DNA from: Bradyrhizobium sp. 190
GTDB taxonomy: Bacteria > Pseudomonadota > Alphaproteobacteria > Rhizobiales > Xanthobacteraceae
Direction of reading: 5' to 3'
Assembly (NCBI RefSeq): GCF_023073415.1
Contig: NZ_JADPJL010000085.1
Location: 1 to 64,000, forward strand
Length of the DNA: 64,000 bases
Positions 23,579-31,710 of the stretch are shown piece after piece. The notes under the pieces were generated by a model. That model did not search any database. It saw only the letters and a program-made list of their open reading frames with translations, and was not told the origin of the DNA. A program made the translations under genes and the position numbers. The stretch's first letter is position 1. Each line of letters begins with the position of its first letter.

Positions 23579-24661
23579 ATGACCGACCTCGCCACACTCG
23601 AACAAACCATCCTCGCTGATATCGCAGCCGCCGGCGACGAAGCCGCGCTCGAAGCCGTGCGCGTCGCAGCACTGGGCAAGAAAGGCTCGATCTCCGCATT
23701 GCTGGCCACGCTCGGCAAGATGTCGCCGGACGAGCGCAAGACGCAAGGCGCCGCGATCAATGTCGCCAAGGACAAGGTCACCCAGGCGCTTTCCGCGCGC
23801 CGCGACATCCTGAAATCGGCGGCGCTCGATGCCCGGCTTGCCTCCGAGACCATCGACGTCACGCTGCAGCTGCGCGAGGCACCCGCGGAAGCCGGCCGCA
23901 TCCATCCGCTGAGCCAGGTCTTCGAGGAGGTCAACACGATCTTCGCCGACATGGGCTTTGCGATCGCCGAAGGTCCCGACATCGAGACCGACGATTACAA
24001 CTTCACAAAACTGAATTTCCCCGAGGGACATCCGGCGCGGGAGATGCATGACACCTTCTTCTTCAACCCAGGGGAAGACGGTTCGCGCATGCTGTTGCGC
24101 ACGCATACGTCGCCGGTGCAGGTGCGGACGATGCTGTCGCAGAAGCCGCCGATCCGCGTGGTCTGCCCGGGCCGCACCTATCGCATCGATTCCGATGCGA
24201 CGCATACGCCGCAGTTCCATCAGGTCGAGGGCCTCGTCATCGACAAGGGGTCGCATCTCGGCCACCTCAAATGGATCCTGCACGAGTTCTGCAAGGCGTT
24301 CTTCGAGGTCGACCACATCAACATGCGGTTCCGCCCGTCGTTCTTCCCGTTCACCGAGCCTTCGCTCGAAGTCGACATCCAGTGCCGGCGCGACAAGGGC
24401 GAGATCCGTTTCGGCGAAGGCGAGGACTGGCTCGAAATTCTCGGCTGCGGCATGGTGCATCCGAACGTGCTGCGCGCCTGCGACATCGATCCCGACGTCT
24501 ATCAGGGCTTTGCCTGGGGCATGGGTATCGACCGCATCGCGATGCTGAAATACGGCATCGCCGACCTGCGGCAATTGTTCGAGAACGACGTGCGCTGGCT
24601 CTCGCATTATGGCTTCAAGCCGCTCGATGTCCCGACGCTTGCCGGGGGATTGAGCACGTGA
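23579..24661 (+). CDS. pheS: Phenylalanyl-tRNA synthetase alpha subunit
   Basis: This catalytic subunit of the alpha2-beta2 enzyme charges tRNA-Phe. An N-terminal coiled-coil arm occupies about residues 1-90. Class-II motifs are clear: TYRIDSDATHTPQFHQVEG (motif 2 region) and GMGIDRIAMLKYGI (motif 3). The 360-residue length is normal. AGGA precedes the ATG by a short spacer. Its stop codon overlaps the GTG start of an ASCH-domain gene (GTGA), so translation of the two is probably coupled, and pheT follows that gene by nine bases. Confidence 0.97.
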   Translation: MTDLATLEQTILADIAAAGDEAALEAVRVAALGKKGSISALLATLGKMSPDERKTQGAAINVAKDKVTQALSARRDILKSAALDARLASETIDVTLQLREAPAEAGRIHPLSQVFEEVNTIFADMGFAIAEGPDIETDDYNFTKLNFPEGHPAREMHDTFFFNPGEDGSRMLLRTHTSPVQVRTMLSQKPPIRVVCPGRTYRIDSDATHTPQFHQVEGLVIDKGSHLGHLKWILHEFCKAFFEVDHINMRFRPSFFPFTEPSLEVDIQCRRDKGEIRFGEGEDWLEILGCGMVHPNVLRACDIDPDVYQGFAWGMGIDRIAMLKYGIADLRQLFENDVRWLSHYGFKPLDVPTLAGGLST

Positions 24662-25047
24662 GTGCTGTCCCTGCGAAATATCAGGGTTTGCGCTCGTTCG
24701 CCTTCGGCGACGGGCCGGGGTTGGCCGACGAGTTGCTCGGCCTAGTGATCAAGGGCGCCAAGACCGCAACTTGCTCGACCGAGGACGAGCCGAACACGTC
24801 GACGCCGGGCGAACAGTGGATCGTGCTGGATGGACGTGGCACGCCGGCTTGCGTGATCGAAACAACCGAAGTGACCTATCGCCGCTTTCCCGAAGTGGAT
24901 GCCGCCTTTGCTTATGAAGAAGGCGAAGGCGATCGCAGTCTCGACTACTGGCGCAGCGCGCACCGCACTTATTTCGACCGGCAAGGCAAGTTTCGCGAAG
25001 ACATGATGCTGATGTGCGAACGCTTTCGTCTGGTTGAAGTTTTCTAG
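24658..25047 (+). CDS. ASCH-domain protein embedded between pheS and pheT
   Basis: A 129-residue protein of the ASCH (PUA-like beta-barrel) fold, close to the YhfF group: KYQGLRSFAFGDGP, IKGAKTATCST, PGEQWIVLDGRGTPACVIETTEV and the C-terminal MLMCERFRLVEVF. Its GTG start at 24658 overlaps the pheS stop by four bases, with GGGGG nine bases upstream; the longer open frame back to 24271 is out-of-frame pheS sequence. pheT begins nine bases after its stop. ASCH proteins are thought to bind RNA or, in YqfB, to hydrolyse N4-acetylcytidine. A role in translation or tRNA handling with PheRS is an inference from the coupling only. Confidence 0.85.
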   Translation: MSAVPAKYQGLRSFAFGDGPGLADELLGLVIKGAKTATCSTEDEPNTSTPGEQWIVLDGRGTPACVIETTEVTYRRFPEVDAAFAYEEGEGDRSLDYWRSAHRTYFDRQGKFREDMMLMCERFRLVEVF

Positions 25048-25056
25048 GACCGTACC

Positions 25057-27465
25057 ATGAAATTCACGCTCTCCTGGCTGAAGGAACATCTCGACACCGA
25101 CGAGCCACTGGACAAGCTTGCCGACAAGCTCACCATGATCGGGCTCGAGGTCGAGAACATCGAGGACAAGGCGAAGGCCTTGGCACCGTTCTCCATCGCA
25201 CGGGTAATCTCGGCCGAGCAGCATCCGAATGCGGATCGCCTGCGGGTGTGCATGGTCGATACCGGCAACGGGGCTGCGCCGGTGCAGGTAGTTTGCGGGG
25301 CGCCTAATGCGCGCGCTGGCCTCGTCAGCGTGTTCTCAGCCCCCGGCACGTTCATCCCCGGCAAGAACATCACGCTCGGCGTCGGCACCATCAGGGGCGT
25401 CGAGAGCCGCGGCATGCTGTGCTCGGCGGCCGAACTCGAGATTTCCGAGGATCACGACGGCATCATGGAACTGCCGGCCGATGCGCCGATCGGCAAGGGC
25501 TATGCCGAATGGGCAGGCCTCGGCGATCCCGTGCTCGAAATCAATTTGACGCCGAACCGCCAGGACTGCACCGGCGTGCACGGCATCGCGCGCGACCTCT
25601 CCGCCGCCGACATGGGCAAGCTCATCGATCCCGGCATCAAGCCGGTCAAGGGCGAATTCCCCTGTCCGGTGAAGGTGACGGTGGAAGACGCCACGCTGTG
25701 TCCGGGCTTTGCGCTGCGGCTGGTGCGCGGCGTCAAGAACGGCCCCTCCCCTGAGTGGCTGCAGAAGCGGCTAACGTCGATCGGGCTGCGGCCCATCAAT
25801 GCGCTGGTCGACATCACCAACTTCATGACCTACGACCGCGCCCGGCCGCTGCATGTGTTCGACGCCAGGAAGGTGAACGGCAATCTCACCGTGCGCCGCG
25901 CCAAAGACGGCGAAAGCCTGCTGGCGCTCGACGGCCGCACCTACACGCTCGATCCCTCGATCTGCGTGATATCGGACGAGCACGGCGTCGAATCGCTGGC
26001 CGGCATCATGGGCGGCGAGACTTCCGGCTGCGACGAGAACACGACAGATGTGCTGATCGAATCCGCGCTGTGGAACGAGATCAACATCGCGCAGACCGGC
26101 CGCAAGCTCGGCATCAATTCGGATGCGCGTTATCGGTTCGAGCGCGGCGTCGATCCCGCCTTCATGGTGCCGGGGCTGGAGCTCGCGACGAAACTCGTCA
26201 TGGAGTTCTGCGGCGGCACGCCGTCGGACACGGTCGTCGTCGGCAAGTCCTTCGGCGACGACCGCATCATCGATTTCCCGCTGAGCGAGGTCAAACGTCT
26301 GGCGGGAATCGAAGTGCCGCTGGTGGAGATGCGGCGCATTCTCGCCCATCTCGGCTTCATGGTCGCCGGCAGCGGCCCGGTGGTGAAGGTCGCTGTCCCC
26401 TCCTGGCGCAGCGATGTGCACGGCAAGGCCGATATCGTCGAGGAGGTCGTGCGTATCGTCGGCGTCGACAAGGTGCCGATGACGCCGTTCGAGCGCGGCG
26501 ACGACGCCCGCAAGCCGGTCCTGACCACGATCCAGCTCCGCAACCGCCGCGCCAAGCGCGCGCTGGCCGCGCGCGGCATGGTGGAAGCGGTGACCTGGTC
26601 GTTCATTTCCAAGCCGCATGCTGAATTGTTCGGCGGCGGCCAGGCCGAACTCGCGCTCGCCAACCCGATCGCCTCCGACCTGTCGGACATGCGGCCGAGC
26701 CTGTTGCCGGGCCTCGTCGCGGCGGCGCAGGCCAACGCCAACCGCGGCTATCAGGACGTCGCGCTGTTCGAGGTCGGCCAGATCTTCAGGGGCGACAAGC
26801 CCGAGAACCAGTTCGTCGCGGCCTCAGGCGTGCGCCACGGCTTTGCGTCCTCGAAGGGCATGGGCCGGCACTGGTCGGGCTCTGCCATATCAGATGCGCT
26901 CGATGCCAAGGCCGATGCGTTTGCCGTGCTCGCGGCCGCCGGCGCGCCAATGCAGGCTCTGCAGATCGTGCAAGGCGGCGCAAGCTGGCTGCATCCGGGG
27001 CGTTCCGGCACCATCCAGATCGGGCCGCAGAACGTGCTGGGCTATTTCGGCGAGCTGCATCCGCGCACGCTGGAAGCGCTCGGCGCCGACGGGCCCTTGA
27101 TGGCGTTCGAGGTGATCCTCGACCGCATTCCCGACGCCAAGAAAAAGGCCACCCGTGCCAAGCCCGTGCTCGAACTCTCCGCGTTCCAGCCGGTGTCGCG
27201 CGACTTTGCGTTCATCGTCGATCGCGGCGTGAAGGCTGGCGACATCGTGCGATCAGCGCAGGGCGTGGATAAAAAGCTGATCACGGACGTGAGCGTGTTC
27301 GACGTCTATGAAGGCAAGGGCATCGATCCGAACAAGAAATCGATCGCCATCGCCGTGACGATCCAGCCGCGGGAGAAAACCCTGACGGACCAGGAGATAG
27401 ACGCAGTAGCGGCGAAGATCGTGGCCGAGGTGACGAAGAAGACCGGCGGCACCTTGCGGGCATGA
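25057..27465 (+). CDS. pheT: Phenylalanyl-tRNA synthetase beta subunit
   Basis: At 802 residues this is full-length PheT. The N-terminal tRNA-binding OB domain (about 40-150) includes ARVISAEQHPNADRLRVCMVD and VVCGAPNAR. The B3/B4 editing region follows, with GLRPINALVDITNFMTYD and PLHVFDA, and then the B5 and pseudo-catalytic domains. The C-terminal FDX-ACB domain (about 710-802) binds the tRNA (SAFQPVSRDFAFIVDRGV, IAIAVTIQPREKTLTDQEI). With PheS it forms the heterotetramer that charges and proofreads tRNA-Phe. It follows the ASCH gene by nine bases and precedes the TSUP gene by six, so the unit is pheS-ASCH-pheT-TSUP. Confidence 0.97.
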   Translation: MKFTLSWLKEHLDTDEPLDKLADKLTMIGLEVENIEDKAKALAPFSIARVISAEQHPNADRLRVCMVDTGNGAAPVQVVCGAPNARAGLVSVFSAPGTFIPGKNITLGVGTIRGVESRGMLCSAAELEISEDHDGIMELPADAPIGKGYAEWAGLGDPVLEINLTPNRQDCTGVHGIARDLSAADMGKLIDPGIKPVKGEFPCPVKVTVEDATLCPGFALRLVRGVKNGPSPEWLQKRLTSIGLRPINALVDITNFMTYDRARPLHVFDARKVNGNLTVRRAKDGESLLALDGRTYTLDPSICVISDEHGVESLAGIMGGETSGCDENTTDVLIESALWNEINIAQTGRKLGINSDARYRFERGVDPAFMVPGLELATKLVMEFCGGTPSDTVVVGKSFGDDRIIDFPLSEVKRLAGIEVPLVEMRRILAHLGFMVAGSGPVVKVAVPSWRSDVHGKADIVEEVVRIVGVDKVPMTPFERGDDARKPVLTTIQLRNRRAKRALAARGMVEAVTWSFISKPHAELFGGGQAELALANPIASDLSDMRPSLLPGLVAAAQANANRGYQDVALFEVGQIFRGDKPENQFVAASGVRHGFASSKGMGRHWSGSAISDALDAKADAFAVLAAAGAPMQALQIVQGGASWLHPGRSGTIQIGPQNVLGYFGELHPRTLEALGADGPLMAFEVILDRIPDAKKKATRAKPVLELSAFQPVSRDFAFIVDRGVKAGDIVRSAQGVDKKLITDVSVFDVYEGKGIDPNKKSIAIAVTIQPREKTLTDQEIDAVAAKIVAEVTKKTGGTLRA

Positions 27466-27471
27466 TGCCGC

Positions 27472-28242
27472 ATGAACCCCGCTGCGCTCATTCCGGCTGA
27501 CGTCGGCATCAACGCGGCGATCGCGATCTGCGCGGTCGCCTTCGTCTCGGGTACGGCGCGGGGATTTTCCGGGTTCGGCTCAGCGCTGATCTTCATGCCG
27601 CTCGCAAGCTCCATCGCCGACCCGCGACTGGTCGCGGCGCTGCTCCTGATCATCGATTTCGTCGCCGCCGCGCCGCTGCTGCCGAGCGCGTGGGAAAAGG
27701 CCGACCGCAAGGCGACCGCGATCATCGTGCTCGGCGCACTGATCGGTGTACCCATCGGAACATACTTCCTTAGCCGGCTAGAGCCAGTAACAACACGCTG
27801 GATCATTTCGGTCTTCGTGTTCTCATTGCTGCTGCTTCTGCTCTCCGGTTGGCGCTATCGCGGCAAGGACCACGCAGCCGTCGCGATCGGCATCGGCGGG
27901 CTCTCCGGCTTTTGCAGCGGACTGGCCCAGACCGGCGGCCCGCCGATCGTCGGCTACTGGCTCGGCCGGCCCATCGCCCCCGTCATTGCACGCGCCAATA
28001 TCGTGCTGTTCTTCGGCGCGTCGGATTTCTTTTCCGCCGTCAGCTACGCCGCGGCCGGATTGATCACGATGGATGCGATCAAGTTCGCAGTGGTGGTCGG
28101 CCCCGTCTACGGCATCGGCGTCTGGTTCGGCGCGTCACTGTTCGGCAAAGCCAGCGAAGCCGTATTCCGTTCGATCTGCTACGCGCTGATCGCAGCCGCG
28201 GTGATCTTCGGCCTGCCGGCGCTGGACGGCGTGCTGCGCTGA
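27472..28242 (+). CDS. TSUP (TauE/SafE)-family membrane permease
   Basis: A 256-residue protein with seven to eight transmembrane helices and the two half-repeats of the TSUP family: VAFVSGTARGFSGFGSALIFMPL near the N-terminus and GIGGLSGFCSGLAQTGGPPIVGYWLG in the second half. Members export or import sulfite, sulfoacetate, taurine-derived or other organic anions. The substrate cannot be deduced. It begins six bases after the pheT stop, so it is probably read from the same transcript, although no functional tie to aminoacylation is evident. A family-1 repeat follows the stop and likely ends the transcript. Confidence 0.87.
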   Translation: MNPAALIPADVGINAAIAICAVAFVSGTARGFSGFGSALIFMPLASSIADPRLVAALLLIIDFVAAAPLLPSAWEKADRKATAIIVLGALIGVPIGTYFLSRLEPVTTRWIISVFVFSLLLLLLSGWRYRGKDHAAVAIGIGGLSGFCSGLAQTGGPPIVGYWLGRPIAPVIARANIVLFFGASDFFSAVSYAAAGLITMDAIKFAVVVGPVYGIGVWFGASLFGKASEAVFRSICYALIAAAVIFGLPALDGVLR

Positions 28243-28249
28243 CGCCGCT

Positions 28250-28339
28250 TTGGGTGGGCAAAGCGAAGCGTGCCCACCCTTCCGTGCGCGGTGCGCATTG
28301 TGGTGGGCACGGCGCAAGTGCGCCTTTGCCCACCCTACG
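28250..28339. repeat. Palindromic intergenic element, family 1, copy 2
   Basis: TGGGTGGGCAAAGCGAAGCGTGCCCACC and GGTGGGCACGGCGCAAGTGCGCCTTTGCCCACCC are its inverted arms. It separates the convergent TSUP and PP-loop ATPase genes. Confidence 0.85.
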
Positions 28340-28348
28340 AGTCCTGCG

Positions 28349-29017
28349 CTAGCCCATCACCAGATCGCAATACGCATAACCGTCGCGCTCGACGCGTTCG
28401 CCTGCCATGACCATCAGCCGCCGTGAAAACATCGGCCCTGCCACCACGCAGGTGTGAAACTCGCCGTTCTCGCCGCAAGCGTCGACGCCTTCGGGCAAAT
28501 CGGCCAACAGCGCTGCATCGAATGTGCGGCCGGCAAAATCGGGCGGCAACTTCTTCAGATCGACGGTAGCGATATGCGCTTCGAGCCCGCTAGCGATCAT
28601 GGCCTGCGCCAGTTCGGCCGTCGGCCGCTCCCACAGTGGAAACACCGGCGTGATGCCGGTGCCTGCCAGCTTCTGTTCGCGATAGGCGCGGATATCAGCC
28701 AAAAACAGATCGCCGAAGATCATGTGCGTGATCCCATCGGCAACGGCCTGCGCGACCGCTTCGCCCATCCGCGCCTCGTAAATCTCGTTCGGACAGGGAT
28801 AGGGGATCGGCACTATCCGCTGCGGCAAACGAGCAGCCTCGCATTGCGCCTGCAATATCTCCTGCCGTACGCCGTGGATCGACACCCGGCCGAACGTCTC
28901 GGTCACCGTGGTCAGCGCGCCAACGACTTCGAACTGCCCTGCGCGCGCAACCTCATGCAACGCAAAGGCCGAATCCTTGCCGCTCGACCAGGAGATCAGT
29001 GCCTTGGGACGTGCCAT
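28349..29017 (-). CDS. PP-loop ATP-pyrophosphatase of the DUF71/Dph6-like family
   Basis: A 222-residue cytoplasmic protein with the adenine-nucleotide alpha-hydrolase PP-loop SSGKDS at residues 11-16 and the DUF71 signature GENGEFHT near the C-terminus. MIFGDLFLADIRAYRE is also conserved. The eukaryotic relative Dph6 amidates diphthine, but bacteria lack diphthamide; bacterial members probably ligate ammonia or an amine to some carboxylate using ATP (inference). Its ATG overlaps the stop of the upstream flavoprotein gene by one base (TGATG), implying translational coupling to that exported amine-oxidase-like protein. Confidence 0.85.
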   Translation of the reverse strand: MARPKALISWSSGKDSAFALHEVARAGQFEVVGALTTVTETFGRVSIHGVRQEILQAQCEAARLPQRIVPIPYPCPNEIYEARMGEAVAQAVADGITHMIFGDLFLADIRAYREQKLAGTGITPVFPLWERPTAELAQAMIASGLEAHIATVDLKKLPPDFAGRTFDAALLADLPEGVDACGENGEFHTCVVAGPMFSRRLMVMAGERVERDGYAYCDLVMG

Positions 29018-30411
29018 CAGTTGGTCGAGGACCCGCGCCGGCGCTGCTTCGCCGGCCGTGCTTCCGGCTCCGGGTCCTTCAATGCACCGATCCGCCGCAA
29101 CGCTGCTTCCGCTGCGCGTTCACCGCTTTCCCAGGCGCCGTCAATCGTTCCCCATAGCGTTTCGTGGGTCGCCTCGCCGGCGAGATAGATGCAGCCGAAC
29201 GGCTCGGTCAGAACCTTTCGCGAGGACTGCCCGCCGGGACCGGCCGCCGACATCGCGCCGAGCGCGAACGGCGCGGCGTTCCAGCGCGTCGCGCTCGATT
29301 TCTTCACCGCGGCCGCCACCTCGCTGCCGTACAGCTTCGTCAGCCATTCCACCGCAAACGCCACCATCGCCTTCTCGCCCTGCGCGGAAAGATCGCGGCC
29401 GAACGAGCCGCCGACATCGAGGGTGCAGAGAGACGACCCGCCGATATTGGCTGATATCAGCGCCGTCTTCGTCGAATTGCTCTGCTCGATGACGACGTCA
29501 TCGCGCGCCAGCCCCAACGGATTGCCCGCCATCTGCAGGGCGATCCGGTCGTAGCTGCCGAGGCTCAGTTTCGAAACTGCGTCCAGCATGCGCTTTGGGA
29601 TGTCAGGCGCGAATTTGATATTGCCGGCGGCCAGCACATTGCTCGACACGGTGACCACGGCGGCACGCGCGGTGATCCTACCCTCCGGCGTTTCCACGCT
29701 GACATCGCGGTTGCTCCAGACAATGCGGTTGGCCGGTGTCGACAGCGACAGCGGCACCTGCTCGCCAAGCTTTGCGATCAGCGTGCCCAATCCCTGACGA
29801 CAGCCGATCGCGATGTTGCGATCCTGCGCGCGCGACTTGTCGCCGACGGAGACATCTTTCAAATCCTTGCCCGAAAAACTGGCCCCCAGCACGAACTCCG
29901 CCGTGCCGGCCCAATCGCCGAGATCCTTTGGCAGCACCGAGGCGCAGGAGACATCGAACCGCCGCGCGGCTTCGTCGATGGCGCGGTTGGCGCGCACGAG
30001 CGCGGCGAGAAATTGCTCGGTCTCGCCGGCGCGGGCGTTGCGGCGGCCGATGCGCATCTTCTGTCCCGAGGGCGCGGTCGTGATCTCGAGGCCTGCGGCG
30101 CGCGCCAGCTTGATCATCGGATTAGTCTCGGGATTGTGCATCCAGCGCGCACCGCGATCGAACGGCACCTCGAAGCTCGCGGTGTCGGTCTGGCAGCGGC
30201 CGCCGATCTGGTTTGACGCCTCCACCACGATCACCTTGCGGTTCGCCGCCATGATCCGCCGCGCCGCAGCAATGCCGGCCGCACCCGCGCCGATCACGAC
30301 GATGTCAGCTTCCCGCGGCAATGGCGCGGCCCCCGCACGCACCCCGCAAAAAACCGGAACCGCTGCCAGACCTGCGGACGCCGACAGGAAGGTGCGGCGG
30401 GTCATTGTCAT
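29017..30411 (-). CDS. Tat-exported flavin amine oxidase-like FAD-dependent oxidoreductase
   Basis: A 464-residue flavoprotein. The N-terminus MTMTRRTFLSASAGLAAVPVF is a twin-arginine signal (RR at 5-6). The FAD-binding loop VVIGAGAAGIAAA lies at 38-50, followed by EASNQIGGRCQTD and GARWMHNPE. The C-terminal FGCIYLAGEATHETLWGTIDGAWESGERAA is the typical monoamine-oxidase FAD contact. It should be folded with FAD in the cytoplasm and moved to the periplasm. Members oxidise amines, amino acids or polyenes; the substrate is unknown. The Lys/Arg-rich tail (PAKQRRRG) is odd for an exported protein. It is coupled to the PP-loop ATPase downstream and divergent from the YiiX-like gene. Confidence 0.88.
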   Translation of the reverse strand: MTMTRRTFLSASAGLAAVPVFCGVRAGAAPLPREADIVVIGAGAAGIAAARRIMAANRKVIVVEASNQIGGRCQTDTASFEVPFDRGARWMHNPETNPMIKLARAAGLEITTAPSGQKMRIGRRNARAGETEQFLAALVRANRAIDEAARRFDVSCASVLPKDLGDWAGTAEFVLGASFSGKDLKDVSVGDKSRAQDRNIAIGCRQGLGTLIAKLGEQVPLSLSTPANRIVWSNRDVSVETPEGRITARAAVVTVSSNVLAAGNIKFAPDIPKRMLDAVSKLSLGSYDRIALQMAGNPLGLARDDVVIEQSNSTKTALISANIGGSSLCTLDVGGSFGRDLSAQGEKAMVAFAVEWLTKLYGSEVAAAVKKSSATRWNAAPFALGAMSAAGPGGQSSRKVLTEPFGCIYLAGEATHETLWGTIDGAWESGERAAEAALRRIGALKDPEPEARPAKQRRRGSSTN

Positions 30412-30600
30412 GTCATGGTTTCCGGGGCCTGAAGGAAGCGAGAACAGCTAGCGAACTGTGCCGCATCTCACGTGACGCAGCAACACTCATGGTAAATCAA
30501 TCATGATTGATCCGGTTGGCGCATGAACTAAATTGAAACGGCTTGCGACCATGATATGGAAACAAAAAAAGCGGGAGAAAAGCCGCTCTGGGGGAGTTTC

Positions 30601-31605
30601 ATGGGCGTAATGCTCGATACGATCGGCCAGGTGATTGCGGGCTACCTGCAGAAGGAAGTCCCGGGCTATGAGCCGTTCACACCCAGCGACCCCGAGCATC
30701 TGCGCGGCGTCATCGAGCCTGGCGATGTGCTGCTGGTCGAAGGCAACAACCGCATTTCCGGCATCATCAAATACCTGACGCAATCCACCTGGTCGCACGG
30801 TGCGCTTTACGTCGGCCCGGTCGACGGCGCGTTTGAACCCGACGGCGAGCCGCATGTGCTGATCGAGGCCAATATCGGCGAAGGCGTGACCTCGGCGCCG
30901 CTGTCGAAGTATTATCCCTATCACACCCGGCTCTGCCGCCCGATCGGCCTGTCCTACGAGGACCGCACCACGGTGTGCCGCTACGCCATCAACCGCATCG
31001 GCTTTGGCTACGACACCAAGAACATCGTCGACCTGATGCGCTTCCTGATCCCGCTGCCGGTGCCGCAGCGCTGGCGCCGGCGCATGATCGCGTTCGGCTC
31101 CGGCGATCCCACAAAAATCATCTGCTCGGCGCTGATCGCGCAGGCGTTCGACGCGGTGCGCTACCCGATCCTGCCCAAGATCACCCGCGCCGCCTCACGC
31201 AAGGCCCGGCGCGAGATCCTGCACATCCGCGATTCCTCGCTCTACATGCCACGCGATTTCGACATCTCGCCCTATTTCGAAATCGTCAAACCCACCATCG
31301 TGCACGGCTTCGACTACACGGCCTTGCACTGGGCCGACAAGCAGAAGCCGCTCCAGGAGGTAGCGGGCGAATTCGGTGTGTTTCCAGAGGTCAAATCGCC
31401 GCCGCTTGCTCCTGAAGAGATTGACGAAGAGACGCCGCTTCCGGTTGCGGCTGAAGAAGTGACGGTTGATGAAGTGACCGTCGAAACGACGATCATCGAA
31501 CGCGTCACCGTGTCGGAACATTATCTCGCCGTCGAATACGTCCCGGTCCGCCCGCCGGAGCGCCGCGCCCGCCCGCGAGGCACGGCACATGAAGTAGTCG
31601 TGTAA
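30601..31605 (+). CDS. YiiX/YaeF-like permuted NlpC/P60 cysteine hydrolase
   Basis: A 334-residue protein of the circularly permuted papain-like (NlpC/P60) group: the catalytic His66 is in STWSHGALYVG, Glu89 in VLIEANIG, Cys175 in IICSALIAQAF. GFGYDTKNIVDL is also typical. Relatives are lipid- or peptidoglycan-directed hydrolases or acyltransferases. A ~100-residue tail rich in Glu, Val and Thr (EEVTVDEVTVETTIIERVTV) is unusual and probably disordered or beta-forming. The frame opens at ATG 30556, but GGGGAG lies four bases before ATG 30601 (MGVMLDTIGQ) and nothing similar before 30556, so the shorter start is chosen. No signal peptide is seen. Confidence 0.8.
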   Translation: MGVMLDTIGQVIAGYLQKEVPGYEPFTPSDPEHLRGVIEPGDVLLVEGNNRISGIIKYLTQSTWSHGALYVGPVDGAFEPDGEPHVLIEANIGEGVTSAPLSKYYPYHTRLCRPIGLSYEDRTTVCRYAINRIGFGYDTKNIVDLMRFLIPLPVPQRWRRRMIAFGSGDPTKIICSALIAQAFDAVRYPILPKITRAASRKARREILHIRDSSLYMPRDFDISPYFEIVKPTIVHGFDYTALHWADKQKPLQEVAGEFGVFPEVKSPPLAPEEIDEETPLPVAAEEVTVDEVTVETTIIERVTVSEHYLAVEYVPVRPPERRARPRGTAHEVVV

Positions 31606-31613
31606 GCACAGAT

Positions 31614-31706
31614 CGTAGGGTGGGCAAAGCGAAGCGTGCCCACCATTTCAAGCCAGCATTCCAGATAGATGGTGGGCACGGCGCGATGCGCCTTTGCCCA
31701 CCCTAC
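31614..31706. repeat. Palindromic intergenic element, family 1, copy 3
   Basis: CGTAGGGTGGGCAAAGCGAAGCGTGCCCACCA and TGGTGGGCACGGCGCGATGCGCCTTTGCCCACCCTAC are its arms. It lies between the convergent YiiX-like and TonB receptor genes. Confidence 0.85.
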
Positions 31707-31710
31707 AATG

